The translations under genes and the position numbers were made by a program. Shown piece after piece: positions 20,737 through 29,773 of a DNA stretch of 64,000 nt. The notes beneath the pieces are model-generated. The model was not told where the DNA came from, did not search any database, and worked only from the letters and a program-made list of their open reading frames with translations. Location of the stretch: NCBI RefSeq assembly GCF_026262505.1, contig NC_067208.1:13959962-14023961 (forward strand). The letters are read 5' to 3'. Numbering within the stretch: position 1 is the stretch's first letter; each line of letters begins with the position of its first letter. This DNA is from Trichomonas vaginalis G3. Lineage: Eukaryota > Parabasalia > Trichomonadida > Trichomonadidae.

Positions 20737-20756
20737 CAACATCTTTTTCAAAATTT
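20737..20756. repeat. Left 20-bp direct repeat flanking the inserted element
   Basis: CAACATCTTTTTCAAAATTT occurs here and exactly again at 22093-22112, but once at the matching site in Mav-2. It therefore marks the insertion; a 20-bp target duplication is unusually long. Confidence 0.85.
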
Positions 20757-22092
20757 TGTAATGCATGAAAATTCGGTTCAATTCATTTTTGACACTTTAC
20801 ATATCGGATGTATTATCTAAGAATTATATTATAAAATAATAATTTTGTGTTTTATAAGTTTATTTGTATAAATTGATTCAAAAAAAATGGAAAGACAAGA
20901 AGTGGATCTGCCAAATGAAAATCAGAACTGATTGCACCCAAGTTTTTGAACTTTATATAAGGAATTGTTGGCTATGATGTACTGATCATGAATCAGTACA
21001 TCATAGCCAACAATTCCTTCCCAAACAACCCGAAATTTGTCTGAATAGTTTAACATTCAGACAAAGTTTCCCGCTGTCAGAGAGGGAATGGAAGGGTAAG
21101 AGGTATACATTATGAATATATACCTCTTACCCTTTCATTCCCTCGAGAAAGTTCAAAAACTTGGGTGCAATCAGTTCTGATTGCACCCAAGTTTTTGAAC
21201 TTTATATAAGGAATTGTTGGCTATGATGTACTGATCATGAATCAGTACATCATAGCCAACAATTCCTTCCTAAACAGCGGGAAACTTTGTCTGAATAGTT
21301 TAACATTCAGACAAAGTTTCCCGCTGTTTGCGAAGGAATGGAAGGGTAAGAGGTATACATTATGAATATATACCTCTTACCTTCCATTCCTCGAGAAAGT
21401 TCAAAAACTTGGGTGCAATCAGAACTGATTGCACCCAAGTTTTTGAACTTTGTATAAGGAATTGTTGGCTATGATGTACTGATCATGAATCAGTACATCA
21501 TAGCCAACAATTCCTTCCTAAACAGCGGGAAACTTTGTCTGAATAGTTTAACATTCAGACAAAGTTTCCCGCTGTTTGCGAAGGAATGGAAGGGTAAGAG
21601 GTATACATTATGAATATATACCTCTTACCCTTCCATTCCCTCGAGAAAGTTCAAAAACTTGGGTGCAATCAGAACTGATTGCACCCAAGTTTTTGAACTT
21701 TGTATAAGGAATTGTTGGCTATGATGTACTGATCATGAATCAGCACATCATAGCCAACAATTCCTTCCCAAACAACCCGAAATTTGTCTGATTCCACACT
21801 AATTTTATTAATTTATCTAAACTTTTATCCTCGTCTACAATTTATCATCAATAATTATCTCTTGTTCTATTTCACTATTATATATATATATATATTTATA
21901 TGATTTGATTTAAAAAAAATAAATAAATAAATTAATAAATCATTTACTCAAATATATCAAAAGTTTTATTTTTATATATAAAGATAACTACTTTTAAAAA
22001 AAATACCCTATATATTTTTGCCATGTAAATTATTTTTGTCATGTAAACTTGTCACTTTTTGTCAGAAGTGAAGTGAACCGAATTTTCATGCA
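20757..22092. mobile_element. Non-autonomous TIR transposon filled with nested palindromes
   Basis: The 1336-bp insertion is absent from Mav-2. Its ends are inverted repeats sharing TGCATGAAAATTCGGTTCA, bordered by a 20-bp direct repeat. It encodes no transposase. A short ATG frame at 20887 (MERQEVDLPNENQN) stops at the first palindrome and could be the remnant of a longer gene. The centre is a tandem array of hairpin-forming units; the right 300 bases are very AT-rich. I do not recognise the superfamily. Confidence 0.85.
20922..21790. repeat. Tandem array of ~246-252-bp units, each made of four hairpins
   Basis: About 3.5 units have joints near 20924, 21176, 21422 and 21668. Each unit holds four near-perfect palindromes with arms of about 28 bp (loop CATGA), 21 bp (CAGCGGGAAACTTTGTCTGAA arm), 23 bp (GGAATGGAAGGGTAAGAGG arm) and 27 bp (centre CAATCAGAACTGATTG). 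Nearly every base is in a stem. The last half unit stops inside hairpin 2. Confidence 0.9.
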
Positions 22093-22112
22093 CAACATCT
22101 TTTTCAAAATTT
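22093..22112. repeat. Right 20-bp direct repeat flanking the inserted element
   Basis: Exact copy of 20737-20756. Removing one copy plus the insertion restores the collinear Mav-2 sequence. Confidence 0.85.
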
Positions 22113-22502
22113 AATATCCCCAACAATGAACGAAAATGAGGAGTACAAAATTTAATTTTCAGCGGAAATTTAATAAGGTTATTTATTTCATCAAGTTCAA
22201 AAAGTTTATCGGGTTTTGATTTAAAATTTTCTTCATACCATACGATAAATGATTCATTTAAATAACTTAAAATCATGTTAATATCCCATTTCGCTATCAC
22301 ATTATTTATATACATATCATACGTTTTTTCAAGGTCATCTTTAATAAATGATATATAATCTGAAGGGTCTAAAAGAATGGGATTAAATTTACCACTCACA
22401 GAAACGAGAGTAACATTATAAATTCCGCTAACTGTTAAATTTAATTCACAGCTATTATTCGAAATAATATTGATAATTGACATTTTTATTACGATTAAAA
22501 AT

Positions 22503-22982
22503 ATGGTAAAGCGTTATTTTCCAGTGATAAATAAAACTAGAATAAGATTACCTCAAGAATTCATAAATTCAACGAATAAGAAATTCATTCATGTTATAAA
22601 TTTTAGTGTTTTCAGAAAATATGAGTCAATGTCATATTCATCAACAGGTTATATTTCACTTCATTCAAATTTAGTTCAATCAAACCCATATAATGACCAT
22701 TTCATAAGATTTTCAGATGGTATTAAAAATGTAATTGATAGATTAAAATATGAACAGATTGACAATATCGAATTTTTGGAATTTTGGTTTAAATATCCTG
22801 ATGGAAAAAAGATTGAAGTTAAAGATAAAGCTGATACTATAACAAAAACAATTACAATGACCGATCCAGATAGTGGGGAACAAAAAGAAATAAAACAAAC
22901 GATAGAAACTGGTGAAAGGTCAATTATTATTGATTATGATTCAAAGGATTATTATTCGATAATGTTAATGCTTGAATATTAA
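22503..22982 (+). CDS. Unknown 159-aa Maverick protein
   Basis: The product begins MVKRYFPVINKTRIRLPQ, is beta-rich (FIHVINFSVFRKYESMSYSS, FLEFWFKYPDGKKIEV) and ends in YYSIMLMLEY. I do not recognise it; a small jelly-roll or other virion protein is possible. It is intact here and in Mav-2. The first ATG after the AT-rich leader at 22503 is used. Its start and that of the 236-aa gene diverge from a promoter of only ~20 bases. Its stop overlaps that of the next, convergent gene at TTAA. Confidence 0.6.
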   Translation: MVKRYFPVINKTRIRLPQEFINSTNKKFIHVINFSVFRKYESMSYSSTGYISLHSNLVQSNPYNDHFIRFSDGIKNVIDRLKYEQIDNIEFLEFWFKYPDGKKIEVKDKADTITKTITMTDPDSGEQKEIKQTIETGERSIIIDYDSKDYYSIMLMLEY

Positions 22983-23319
22983 ATAGCCTTAACAAAGAAT
23001 TTTTCAAGTGATATTTTATATTCATCAACTATTTTATTGTATATGTTATTATAAGTTAAATGAGTTCAGTTGTTGTTCCGTTCTTTGATATCTTAATTGT
23101 GCTAATATCCTTTATAGGATTTATTTTTGCAACTGTTCCGCAGCATGAAACCTCATCATCTATGAAAAATTGAATCTTAACGTCTGAATCTTGAACATCA
23201 CAAAGAATGGCGATAATGTGAATTAATGATTCATAAGGTAAAATAATTAAACCAGATTGGTCAATTAAATTTATTATTGAATCATAATTATTAATTATTA
23301 TATCACGGTAAATTTTCAT
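22979..23319 (-). pseudogene. Unknown 113-aa gene, frameshifted in Mav-1
   Basis: The product begins MKIYRDIIINNYDSIINL and contains a beta-rich core (VKIQFFIDDEVSCCG). A 1-base deletion near 23057 ends it early (ELI) compared with Mav-2. The intact frame would stop at 22979-22981, overlapping the stop of the convergent 159-aa gene by four bases. Function unknown. Confidence 0.6.
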
Positions 23320-23341
23320 TAATTCAGAATTAATGTCTATT

Positions 23342-23672
23342 TTATATGGCGCATTGCGACTGGAATCGTAGATTCCTGGGTTCTCGATGTTTGATGAAAG
23401 AGGTGGGGGGTATGTTGGATAAGTGGGAATTTCAACAGGTTCTTTACCGGTTCAGATAAAATGATTGGGTCTCATCTTCTTTATTTTGCTCCTCCTCTTT
23501 TCGGTAAGTCACGAGTTAATAAATTTGGTTGAGTTGCTGACCTTGTTAATTCAGGACTAACATTAACTTTAACATTTTGAATAATTCGTGATTTATCATC
23601 ATTTACGTTATAACCAACCGTAATCTCTGCTTTTGCGTTTGTGTTCTTTTGACTTGTGAAACGTCTTCTCAT
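23342..23672 (-). pseudogene. Small basic protein gene (~99 aa), frameshifted in Mav-1
   Basis: The N-terminus is very basic (MRRRFTSQKNTNAKAEI), followed by a beta-like segment and a Pro-rich tail (EIPTYPTYPTS in Mav-2). An indel in the A-rich stretch near 23490 truncates it to 63 aa here. A 30-bp in-frame hairpin insertion lies one codon before the stop. It might be a DNA-binding or internal virion protein, judged only from charge. Confidence 0.6.
23348..23376. repeat. In-frame double-hairpin mini-element before a stop codon (Mav-1 only)
   Basis: The plus strand contains CGCATTGCG and GGAATC-GTA-GATTCC. Mav-2 reads straight through (GAGAACCCATATAA); Mav-1 has 30 extra bases, ten codons, and keeps the same final codon and stop. 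The layout matches the PolB mini-element (one CGC/GCG hairpin, one hairpin with loop GTA). Confidence 0.75.
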
Positions 23673-23756
23673 TTATAATTGAATAAAAAAAAGAAAAATA
23701 TATTTAAAGTTTTATTTAGTTGTTACGGTAATATCCCAAGGTTCATCCTTGTTTGC

Positions 23757-24580
23757 TTATACTTTCTTTGTAACTGCACCAATTATGTTATTGATATTGC
23801 TTTGAGTTTCTTCCAGTCTTATTTTATCATTTACAATATCTTTAATCATTTCATTACATGCATTCTTAAAACCATCTGATTTTTCTAATTTACGTCTATC
23901 ACTTTCTTTAATTAAATCAAAGTTATAACCTTGTTGAGAATAAAGTGGTTTCTTTATCAATTCCTTGAACGCTTCTGAAAGTGAAGATGAAGAAATTCTT
24001 GCCACTTGAATTGGTTTAAATTCTGCTTTCATTGCTTCTTTCTGTTCATTGAACACTGGATCGAATAAAGCAACTTTAAAGAATTTCTTAGCTGGAATTT
24101 CGGGTCTAATATTTGCATATTGACCATCAAACTGGTTAAATATCGTGGTAATCCATCCAGTCCCTCTTCAATAGCATTTAATTCTGCATTGAAATAAGAA
24201 TATGGATTATGACGGTATGAATTAATTGGACCATGTTCACCTTCTCCAATGTATTGTTTAACAGCTTTTCCATTTTCATCAAATTGCATAGGATAACGTT
24301 CATTATATGCTTTACGTTTAGGATAATCCGTCATTGTTAATTTATAACCATTTATGACTTTAATATTACCTTGACCATCAGTAACGAAAACTTCATTTAT
24401 ACCATCAGGTTTTCCATTTGGTCCTGTAATGTCTGCTTCATGTGCTTCCCAATTTGGTCCATGACGTTTGGCATATGCTTGAGCTTCTGGTAATGTTAAA
24501 ACGTTTCTCATTTGTTTAACATCCTTTTGAAGACCGGCAACAATGTGGACTAATTCTTTCATTCCGTCTGGAACTTTCAT
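23757..24580 (-). pseudogene. Conserved virion-region protein with VTDGQGN-VING motif, frameshifted
   Basis: The N-terminal half ([18 protein letters not shown]-like start, [29 protein letters not shown]) is nearly identical to Mav-2. A frameshift near 24050-24160 separates it from the C-terminal part (VARISSSSLSEAFKELI to AVTKKV). That C-terminal part is strongly diverged from Mav-2, as is its 3' flank. Located directly downstream of the packaging ATPase, it is probably a structural or assembly protein. I do not recognise the family with confidence. The start is taken at MKVPDG; the frame has upstream conserved codons without a clear ATG. Confidence 0.6.
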
Positions 24581-24684
24581 AGTTCTATTATATGCACCCT
24601 TTTTGTTTGTTCCTTGTTTTATGGAACCTGTAGAAGATTTGCTATTTCTGTCATGTTTAATTATAAATAAAAAATAAAAATTAA

Positions 24685-25519
24685 TTATAAAAAGTTAATC
24701 AAATTTAACACCTCCTTTATTTAAATCAACTATTATTTTTCCATGTTCACCTAATTGTTGATATTGTGTGTAAAGTTCATTAATGCTCATTGGTAAATTC
24801 ACTTGATAAAGCATAACGTTCAACTGTTGACGACTAAACCCACTGAAAATGAAAAGGTGGACAGGTTTGATTTAATGTTTGTGCTTAATGCTTTAAAGTA
24901 TTGAACAGCCATAAAGAATGAACATTGAATATGTCGACATTGAGTTAATAATTGATTAAAATATGATTTCTCATTAGTTATTAGTTTTGATTTCACGGCA
25001 TCATCTAGAAAAATTAGTGAATGCAAAAATTCTTTATCAAAATTTGAAATAGAAAGTGTTTCAAATAATTCATCCCTTGTTTATCATAATTTTATCCTCT
25101 AATCCTTGCTTCTTGATTGTATTATATAATTCTTTATACATTAAAAAGTTTTTTAAATAATCTTCTGCTTCTTCTTGTGATAAATAAATAATTGGAATTT
25201 TGATTAAATGCTTTAAAGATTCAAATGTATCATCTGAAGGTGAACCTGAACGGTTGATATAAATTAACACATGTGAATGGGGGGAAGTGTTAGCAATAAT
25301 GATAATTTGTTTTAATATCGTTAATGTTTTACCTTTATTTTGTTTACCAATTGCTGCAGTGATTGAATTTAAGTAACATTCAGAATATGGAATTTTCATT
25401 AATTTTTCCTTAGATAAAGCATTTCTATTATCACTCAATGCTTCATTAATCATATCATCTACGTATGTATTATATACTCCCGCTAATTCTTCATAAGGGG
25501 TGGATGAATTTAAATCCAT
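24685..25519 (-). pseudogene. A32/FtsK-like genome-packaging ATPase, frameshifted in Mav-1
   Basis: The ATPase would pump element DNA into the capsid. Walker A is GKQNKGKT (residues 58-65) and Walker B HSLIFLDDAV. The polar residues in MAVQYFKALSTNIKSN-type context fit the sensor/Q-motif strand of HerA/FtsK ATPases. Small deletions near 25085 and 24840 break the frame after ~149 aa. The Mav-2 copy is broken elsewhere (near 33935), so neither is intact. Full length would be about 277 aa. Confidence 0.8.
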
Positions 25520-25543
25520 TTAATCAAAAATAAATTTATAATT

Positions 25544-27179
25544 TTAAACATTTCTATTCATCAATATTTCATCATATGAACTTCTATACTGCGGTGGTAC
25601 CTGTTGGATGATATTTCAAACCTTCGTCCGTGTCCATGTCCAATATGTAGTCCTAGTAAACCAAACCTGAGGAGGATTTGTCACCTTTGAACAGTAAGTG
25701 TCATTTTCACCCTGAATGATTGGATAAGCTTTCACTTGTACTGTAACTTGTGAGTTGAAAGTTTCTAATCCATCAAAGAATATACCCGCTCCATCACGTT
25801 GAACTGGAATAGTGCATAAGAATGAAGTTTGGTCTTTCCATGTTCTAGCTAATGGCGTGCCATCATCATTCAGTGGTCTAGTTAATGAGTCCTCGTATTC
25901 TTCTGTGCATTCATTCACTCCATCTAAATCAGAAGCTTGAAGCATACGTGTAAAGAATATGTCACCCACTGTGGTCATCGCTTGATCGGGGAAGTTTCTG
26001 GAATCTATAGTGACCTGAAGACCTCGAAGCATTGGATTTTCTAAAACTGTTCTTTGCATTGCATTCTTCGGAAATGTTAACACAACATCTGTAACATTAT
26101 GAAGAGCGTATGAGAAATCTGAGCTAATACCTTCAGGAGTGATGCAACCTCCATTTAGTGAACGAACGTCAATATGTTGAGCTGGAATCATGAATGGATC
26201 TTCCTTACTGAATAAACGTGGTATTGCTTTAAACTGATTCTTCAATTAAACCGTATCCTGGTGTAATGCATTTATCCTCTAAAACTTCCATCTTTGTGCA
26301 TGAAATAATAACGTCATTAACTGTTGCGTCAGCAGATGTAGCGGCTAAGCTTGTAATTAATTTGGCAGGAAGTCCGATTTGTTGGAATTTGCGATCATAT
26401 TTATAAACATGATTCATAATCTTTTCATAATTTTCATCAGTTATCTTTTCATAAACGTAATTTTGTAAATCAGCAACTCTTAACGGGTCAACCTGACAAA
26501 ATACTAAAGTATCCCTGAAAACATAATATTTAAGAATGATATCACCAAATGATTTAGGATAATCATCGAACGCCTGAAATGCTAACAAATCATTTACCGG
26601 AATAATCATATCAAAAGTGATATCAACTTCTTCATTTGCTCTCTTGAAAACTTCTGAAGGGTCAATATATTTACCACATACTGAGTTATCATATTTTTGA
26701 ACATTATTATATAACGAATGAACAAACTTTTTAACTTTCCTTTCTGATTTTGGTTTATATGTTGCAAATGCGAAAGATTCACGGGCGCAATCCATCTGAA
26801 GATAACCGGCATCACCTCTTTCGGTTTCTACTTCTAATTGTTTAAAGCTTTGATTTGATGATTTGTAACCAACGAATAAACGCATACATTTAAAAGTGGC
26901 ATCACATGTGAAAGCTTTATTTGAAACTAGAGTTGCTTTAACTTTGCGTTTAATATATGTGTCACCTAATTGATTCACATCATGAGCTGGATTTGTAATT
27001 CTTAAGTGAGTTTGTTTATCATCAAAATATGGAGCATCAGAGTCATAGCATGAACTTTCAAGTTCTCTATAATATCTTCTACCATCATTCTTTGCGAATA
27101 TTTCATTTATCTTTTCGAATGAATGAAACACATTTCCATTAATCGGTTTAGTGTTTGGCACCAAATAGTTAGTCGTCAT
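25544..27179 (-). pseudogene. mcp: Major capsid protein (double jelly-roll type), frameshifted
   Basis: The ~545-residue gene sits immediately downstream of an AT-rich leader and upstream of the ATPase, as in other Mavericks and virophages. The product is beta-rich with long strands (TYIKRKVKATLVSNKAF, FGDIILKYYVFRDTLVFC, DVVLTFPKNAMQRTVL, VQVKAYPIIQGENDTY), consistent with a capsid of two jelly rolls. An extra T near 26232 and a missing C near 25620 break the frame, giving open pieces at 26229-27179 and 25616-26245. The capsid assignment rests on size, position and known capsid genes in trichomonad Mavericks. Confidence 0.75.
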
Positions 27180-27248
27180 TTATTAATAAATAAAAAATCA
27201 AAATTAAAATATGAAAATGAATTTTTAATTTTAATGAAATAATCAACT

Positions 27249-27463
27249 ATGGCTGCAGGTATATTTAAGAAACTGTGGGATAAAGTAAAAAGAGGAGCGA
27301 GTAAAGTTTGGGAAACATTGAAGAAGGGGGCAAATTGGATATTTAAGAATAAAGAAGCAATTAGTGACGTTGCTGAATCAATAACGCCAAAAGCTGCCCA
27401 ATAAGAGAAATATTAAATAAAGGAGAAAAAGTTTATCAAAGACTACAACCGATACTAAGATAA
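27249..27463 (+). pseudogene. Amphipathic 71-aa minor protein, frameshifted in Mav-1
   Basis: It begins MAAGIFKKLWDKVKRGASKVW, a strongly amphipathic basic helix, followed by a second helix. Loss of one C near 27398 makes it stop at 27404 (PKAAQ) rather than 27463. Mav-2 has the intact version. It converges on a relative, the 78-aa gene, with which it shares the MAAG-FKKLWD start. Confidence 0.65.
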
Positions 27464-27487
27464 AAATAATATTTATTTATTTTTCCA

Positions 27488-27724
27488 CTATCTACCTCCT
27501 ATTTTATTAAGTATTCCTTCAGCTATTCCACCAACTGCGTTACCTGCTTGTGCTCCCATCGCCGGATTACCTGCTTTAGCACCTAATACTCCACCTATGA
27601 TAGTTCCTGCCGTTTTCGCTACTGGTGCCAAAAAGTTTGCAATGGGTTTAATAATCTTTTGATGAACCCAACCCGCAGCTTTCTTAATTCCATCCCATAA
27701 TTTTTTAAAGAATCCTGCCGCCAT
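27488..27724 (-). CDS. Amphipathic, Gly/Ala-rich 78-aa minor protein
   Basis: It starts MAAGFFKKLWDGIKKAAGW (amphipathic) and continues with a small-residue membrane-like segment (APVAKTAGTIIGGVLGAKAG). It resembles membrane-active minor virion proteins in general form, so a role in membrane passage or capsid lining is inferred. Intact and nearly identical in Mav-2. Confidence 0.65.
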   Translation of the reverse strand: MAAGFFKKLWDGIKKAAGWVHQKIIKPIANFLAPVAKTAGTIIGGVLGAKAGNPAMGAQAGNAVGGIAEGILNKIGGR

Positions 27725-27790
27725 TTCTGATTTAATATTAATTAAAAAATATATTTCATCACTTATATTCTAATTTTTATTTAATGATAA

Positions 27791-28169
27791 ATGAAACCAA
27801 TTTTAAAAATAAATGAAACAGAGGAGGAAGAAATAAATGAAAGTGAAAATGTTCAACAAAAAAAAACGTTGTTAAACCAATTACTGAAATAAAAATTTTT
27901 TCATCTGTTGAAGAATTTAATGACTATTATGCTAATAATAAAAATTATTTGAAGAATTGACAACATGTAAATTGAATAAAATGTTTAAAGTTGATGGATT
28001 CAAAATTTCAAAAATAAAAGGAGTGGTTAGTTTGAAATCTATTCCTCAATCAAGAATCACCTCATTAATGAAAATAGATGATTTAACAAAAAGAATAGAA
28101 ATTATTGAAGAGCGAATAAATCAAATTATTGATTTCATAAATCATGACTCGTTGAGCCCGGGTCCTTAA
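27791..28169 (+). pseudogene. Acidic coiled-coil ~126-aa gene, frameshifted in Mav-1
   Basis: The product starts with a very acidic region (ETEEEEINESENVQQ), then a globular segment (IFSSVEEFNDYYANNK) and a C-terminal coiled coil (LTKRIEIIEERINQIIDF). Two 1-base losses in A-runs (near 27862 and 27945) disrupt it. The last codons (NHDSLSPGP) lie in a GC-rich palindromic stretch absent from Mav-2. The stop overlaps the stop of the next convergent gene at TTAA. Confidence 0.6.
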
Positions 28170-28645
28170 AGCCCATCACTGAGTTCAAGGTTATATTCAT
28201 CAAATATTTCATTATTAAATGCAACTTCTGCTAGTTTATTTATTTTTTCAATACGATCATTTGAAAGTCTATCGTTTAATTTTTTCTGAAGTTTTTCATT
28301 TTCTAGTTCTGAAACTTTATTTGGATGATATGTAAATTCATGAAATTCTTTGGCCTCGGTTTTGATCATTAATTTACAAAGAACTTTTGTGGTTGGAATT
28401 CGTTTGAACCATTTATTAGTTATATTCGTTATATATTCAATATCTGGAATTAATTCCCAAATTTTTGCATTTTCAATTAATTTATTATCAAATGCAAAAG
28501 CAATGGGTTTAATATTATGTTTACCTTTATAATATAAACTTTCTACATAATCATCGAAATAAACATCTACTTGTTTAACATTTTCAAGAATTGGTGAAAG
28601 AGCATCCATTAATTGATTGACGGTTACGAATCTTGATCCACTCAT
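28166..28645 (-). CDS. Unknown 159-aa Maverick protein at the right end
   Basis: It is helical and charged (MSGSRFVTVNQLMDALSPIL; LENEKLQKKLNDRLSNDRIEKI). No family recognised. It is intact, starts behind a T-rich leader and is missing from Mav-2 because that end is deleted. It may act with the acidic coiled-coil gene whose stop it overlaps. Confidence 0.6.
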   Translation of the reverse strand: MSGSRFVTVNQLMDALSPILENVKQVDVYFDDYVESLYYKGKHNIKPIAFAFDNKLIENAKIWELIPDIEYITNITNKWFKRIPTTKVLCKLMIKTEAKEFHEFTYHPNKVSELENEKLQKKLNDRLSNDRIEKINKLAEVAFNNEIFDEYNLELSDGL

Positions 28646-28799
28646 TTTCTTACGAATTAAAAAAATAAATTATTCAAAAATGTCAGAAGAAAATATTTAA
28701 ATAAATTATTTAAATTTTTTTACTCTATTCAAGAATTTTATTTTTGATATAACTCATTGAATTCAAAATTTTTTAAAAATTGACACCATATATAACCAG

Positions 28800-29070
28800 T
28801 AGAAATTCTGCCAGTAGAAGTTCTACCAGTAGAAACTTTACTAGTAGAAGTTCTGCCAGTATAAACTCTGCCAGTAGAAGTTCTGCCAGTAGAAGTTCTG
28901 CCAGTAGAAGTTCTGCCAGTATAAACTCTACCAGTAGAAGTTCTGCCAGTAGAAGTTCTGCCAGTATAAACTCTACCAGTAGAAGTTCTGCTAAAGTGTT
29001 CAATTTTGAGGGAAACAGTAGAAGTTCTGCCAGTATAAACTCTACCAGTAGAAGTTCTGCTAAAGTATTC
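28800..29070. repeat. 15-bp minisatellite near the right end of Mav-1
   Basis: About 17 copies of GCCAGTAGAAGTTCT-type units, with variants ending AACTCTA or AACTTTA. A 28-base interruption lies near 28990-29015, after which the pattern resumes. Because the period is divisible by three and lacks stops, both strands are open: Ser/Arg-rich forward, Leu/Glu-rich reverse. No ATG-led gene is convincing. Confidence 0.85.
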
Positions 29071-29351
29071 ATAAACACCTTTTTATATCTTATTTACATC
29101 TAACATGCACCAATTTATTTTATAACTTTATTAATACTAAATTTTATTTCATACAAAAAGTAAAAATTCATAAGTTATATATTAATTTAATAAATTATAT
29201 TATCATTTATAATAAAATTTTTCGAAATGCAGATAAATTTTAACATGTTCGAAATGAAACTATTATAAAATATATTCTTTTTATTAATGGTAATATAGGA
29301 ATTGTAGGAATAAAAACTTTTTATAAATTATTCATAAATTTTTAAAATCGG

Positions 29352-29624
29352 TTTCATACAAAATAAAAATAAATTATTCAGAAATGTAAGACATGAATTT
29401 TTAAAGTTTATTTTTTTTATTTCATTATGTATGGGCTGAGTGTAAATGTCTTACAATTTTGAAAATTTTTTAAATCTTGATTTATTCAAAAACGTAAGAA
29501 TAAAAACCGTAAGAATCATACATTTTTTACTTCATATGTTAAAAAAATGATACAAAATCGCTCGATATTGTATGAATTCTTACGTTTACAAAAAAAGTCA
29601 CACAACCCGTCAACATATACTACT
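29352..29624 (-). repeat. Right terminal inverted repeat of Mav-1
   Basis: Reverse complement of 6422-6693 with few differences (for example near 29565 and 29613). It ends in ATATACTACT, directly followed by TTCCTC. Confidence 0.9.
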
Positions 29625-29630
29625 TTCCTC
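29625..29630. repeat. Right target-site duplication of Mav-1 (TTCCTC)
   Basis: Exact match to 6416-6421. Confidence 0.9.
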
Positions 29631-29761
29631 AAACCAGGCAAATAAGATTGTTAGCGAAAATTTGACATCAATTTGATCAAGACCTTGTAATTTTTAATCA
29701 AAAATCGGAATTTTCTTTTTTTTTCTTTCAATCCTATCGTAGTCAAATTTTTGAAATAACA

Positions 29762-29766
29762 TCATT
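29762..29766 (+). promoter_or_regulatory. Initiator-like element of the Smr gene
   Basis: TCATT, seven bases before the ATG at 29774, fits TCAYW. The Maverick inserted about 130 bases upstream of it and so may have changed upstream control sequences. Confidence 0.55.
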
Positions 29767-29773
29767 TTTCTAG

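Larger units (their letters stand above)
20416..22483 (-). pseudogene. Unknown 236-aa virion-region gene, interrupted by a transposon
   Basis: The Mav-2 copy is intact (236 aa). Here the gene is split at 20757-22092 by a 1336-bp insertion. The 5' part is 22483 down to about 22093, the 3' part 20756 down to 20416. The 3' part also has a 1-base frameshift near 20575. The protein is beta-rich with no family motif I can name (LTVSGIYNVTLVSV, RFSHQTLDPNSYP). Its location between fibre and capsid genes suggests a minor capsid or assembly protein. Confidence 0.8.
6422..29624 (+). mobile_element. Mav-1: complete Maverick/Polinton element, 23.2 kb
   Basis: The element is bounded by inverted repeats starting AGTAGTATAT and by an exact 6-bp target duplication. 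It carries the Maverick gene set: PolB, retroviral-type integrase, packaging ATPase and a double-jelly-roll-type major capsid protein, plus KilA-N genes, a primase/SF3 helicase and a fibre. Integrase and fibre are open. PolB, capsid, ATPase, primase-helicase and several small genes carry frameshifts or stops, so it looks non-autonomous now. It is collinear with the inverted Mav-2 except for the KilA-N cassette, a diverged segment near 23.7-24.1 kb, an inserted 1.3-kb transposon, fibre-shaft repeats and many small indels. Gene content is established for the family; the capsid call is by resemblance to trichomonad Mavericks. Confidence 0.93.

Noticed and set aside
20757-22092. Inserted element as a Maverick remnant or a mariner MITE
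   Set aside because: Ends do not match Maverick or mariner termini, and the flanking duplication is 20 bp instead of 6 bp or TA.
28773-29078. Leu-rich 'LAELLL' ORF or Ser-rich ORF as a real protein
   Set aside because: Both frames are open only because the 15-bp repeat has no stop; starts are GTG/TTG and no leader is present.
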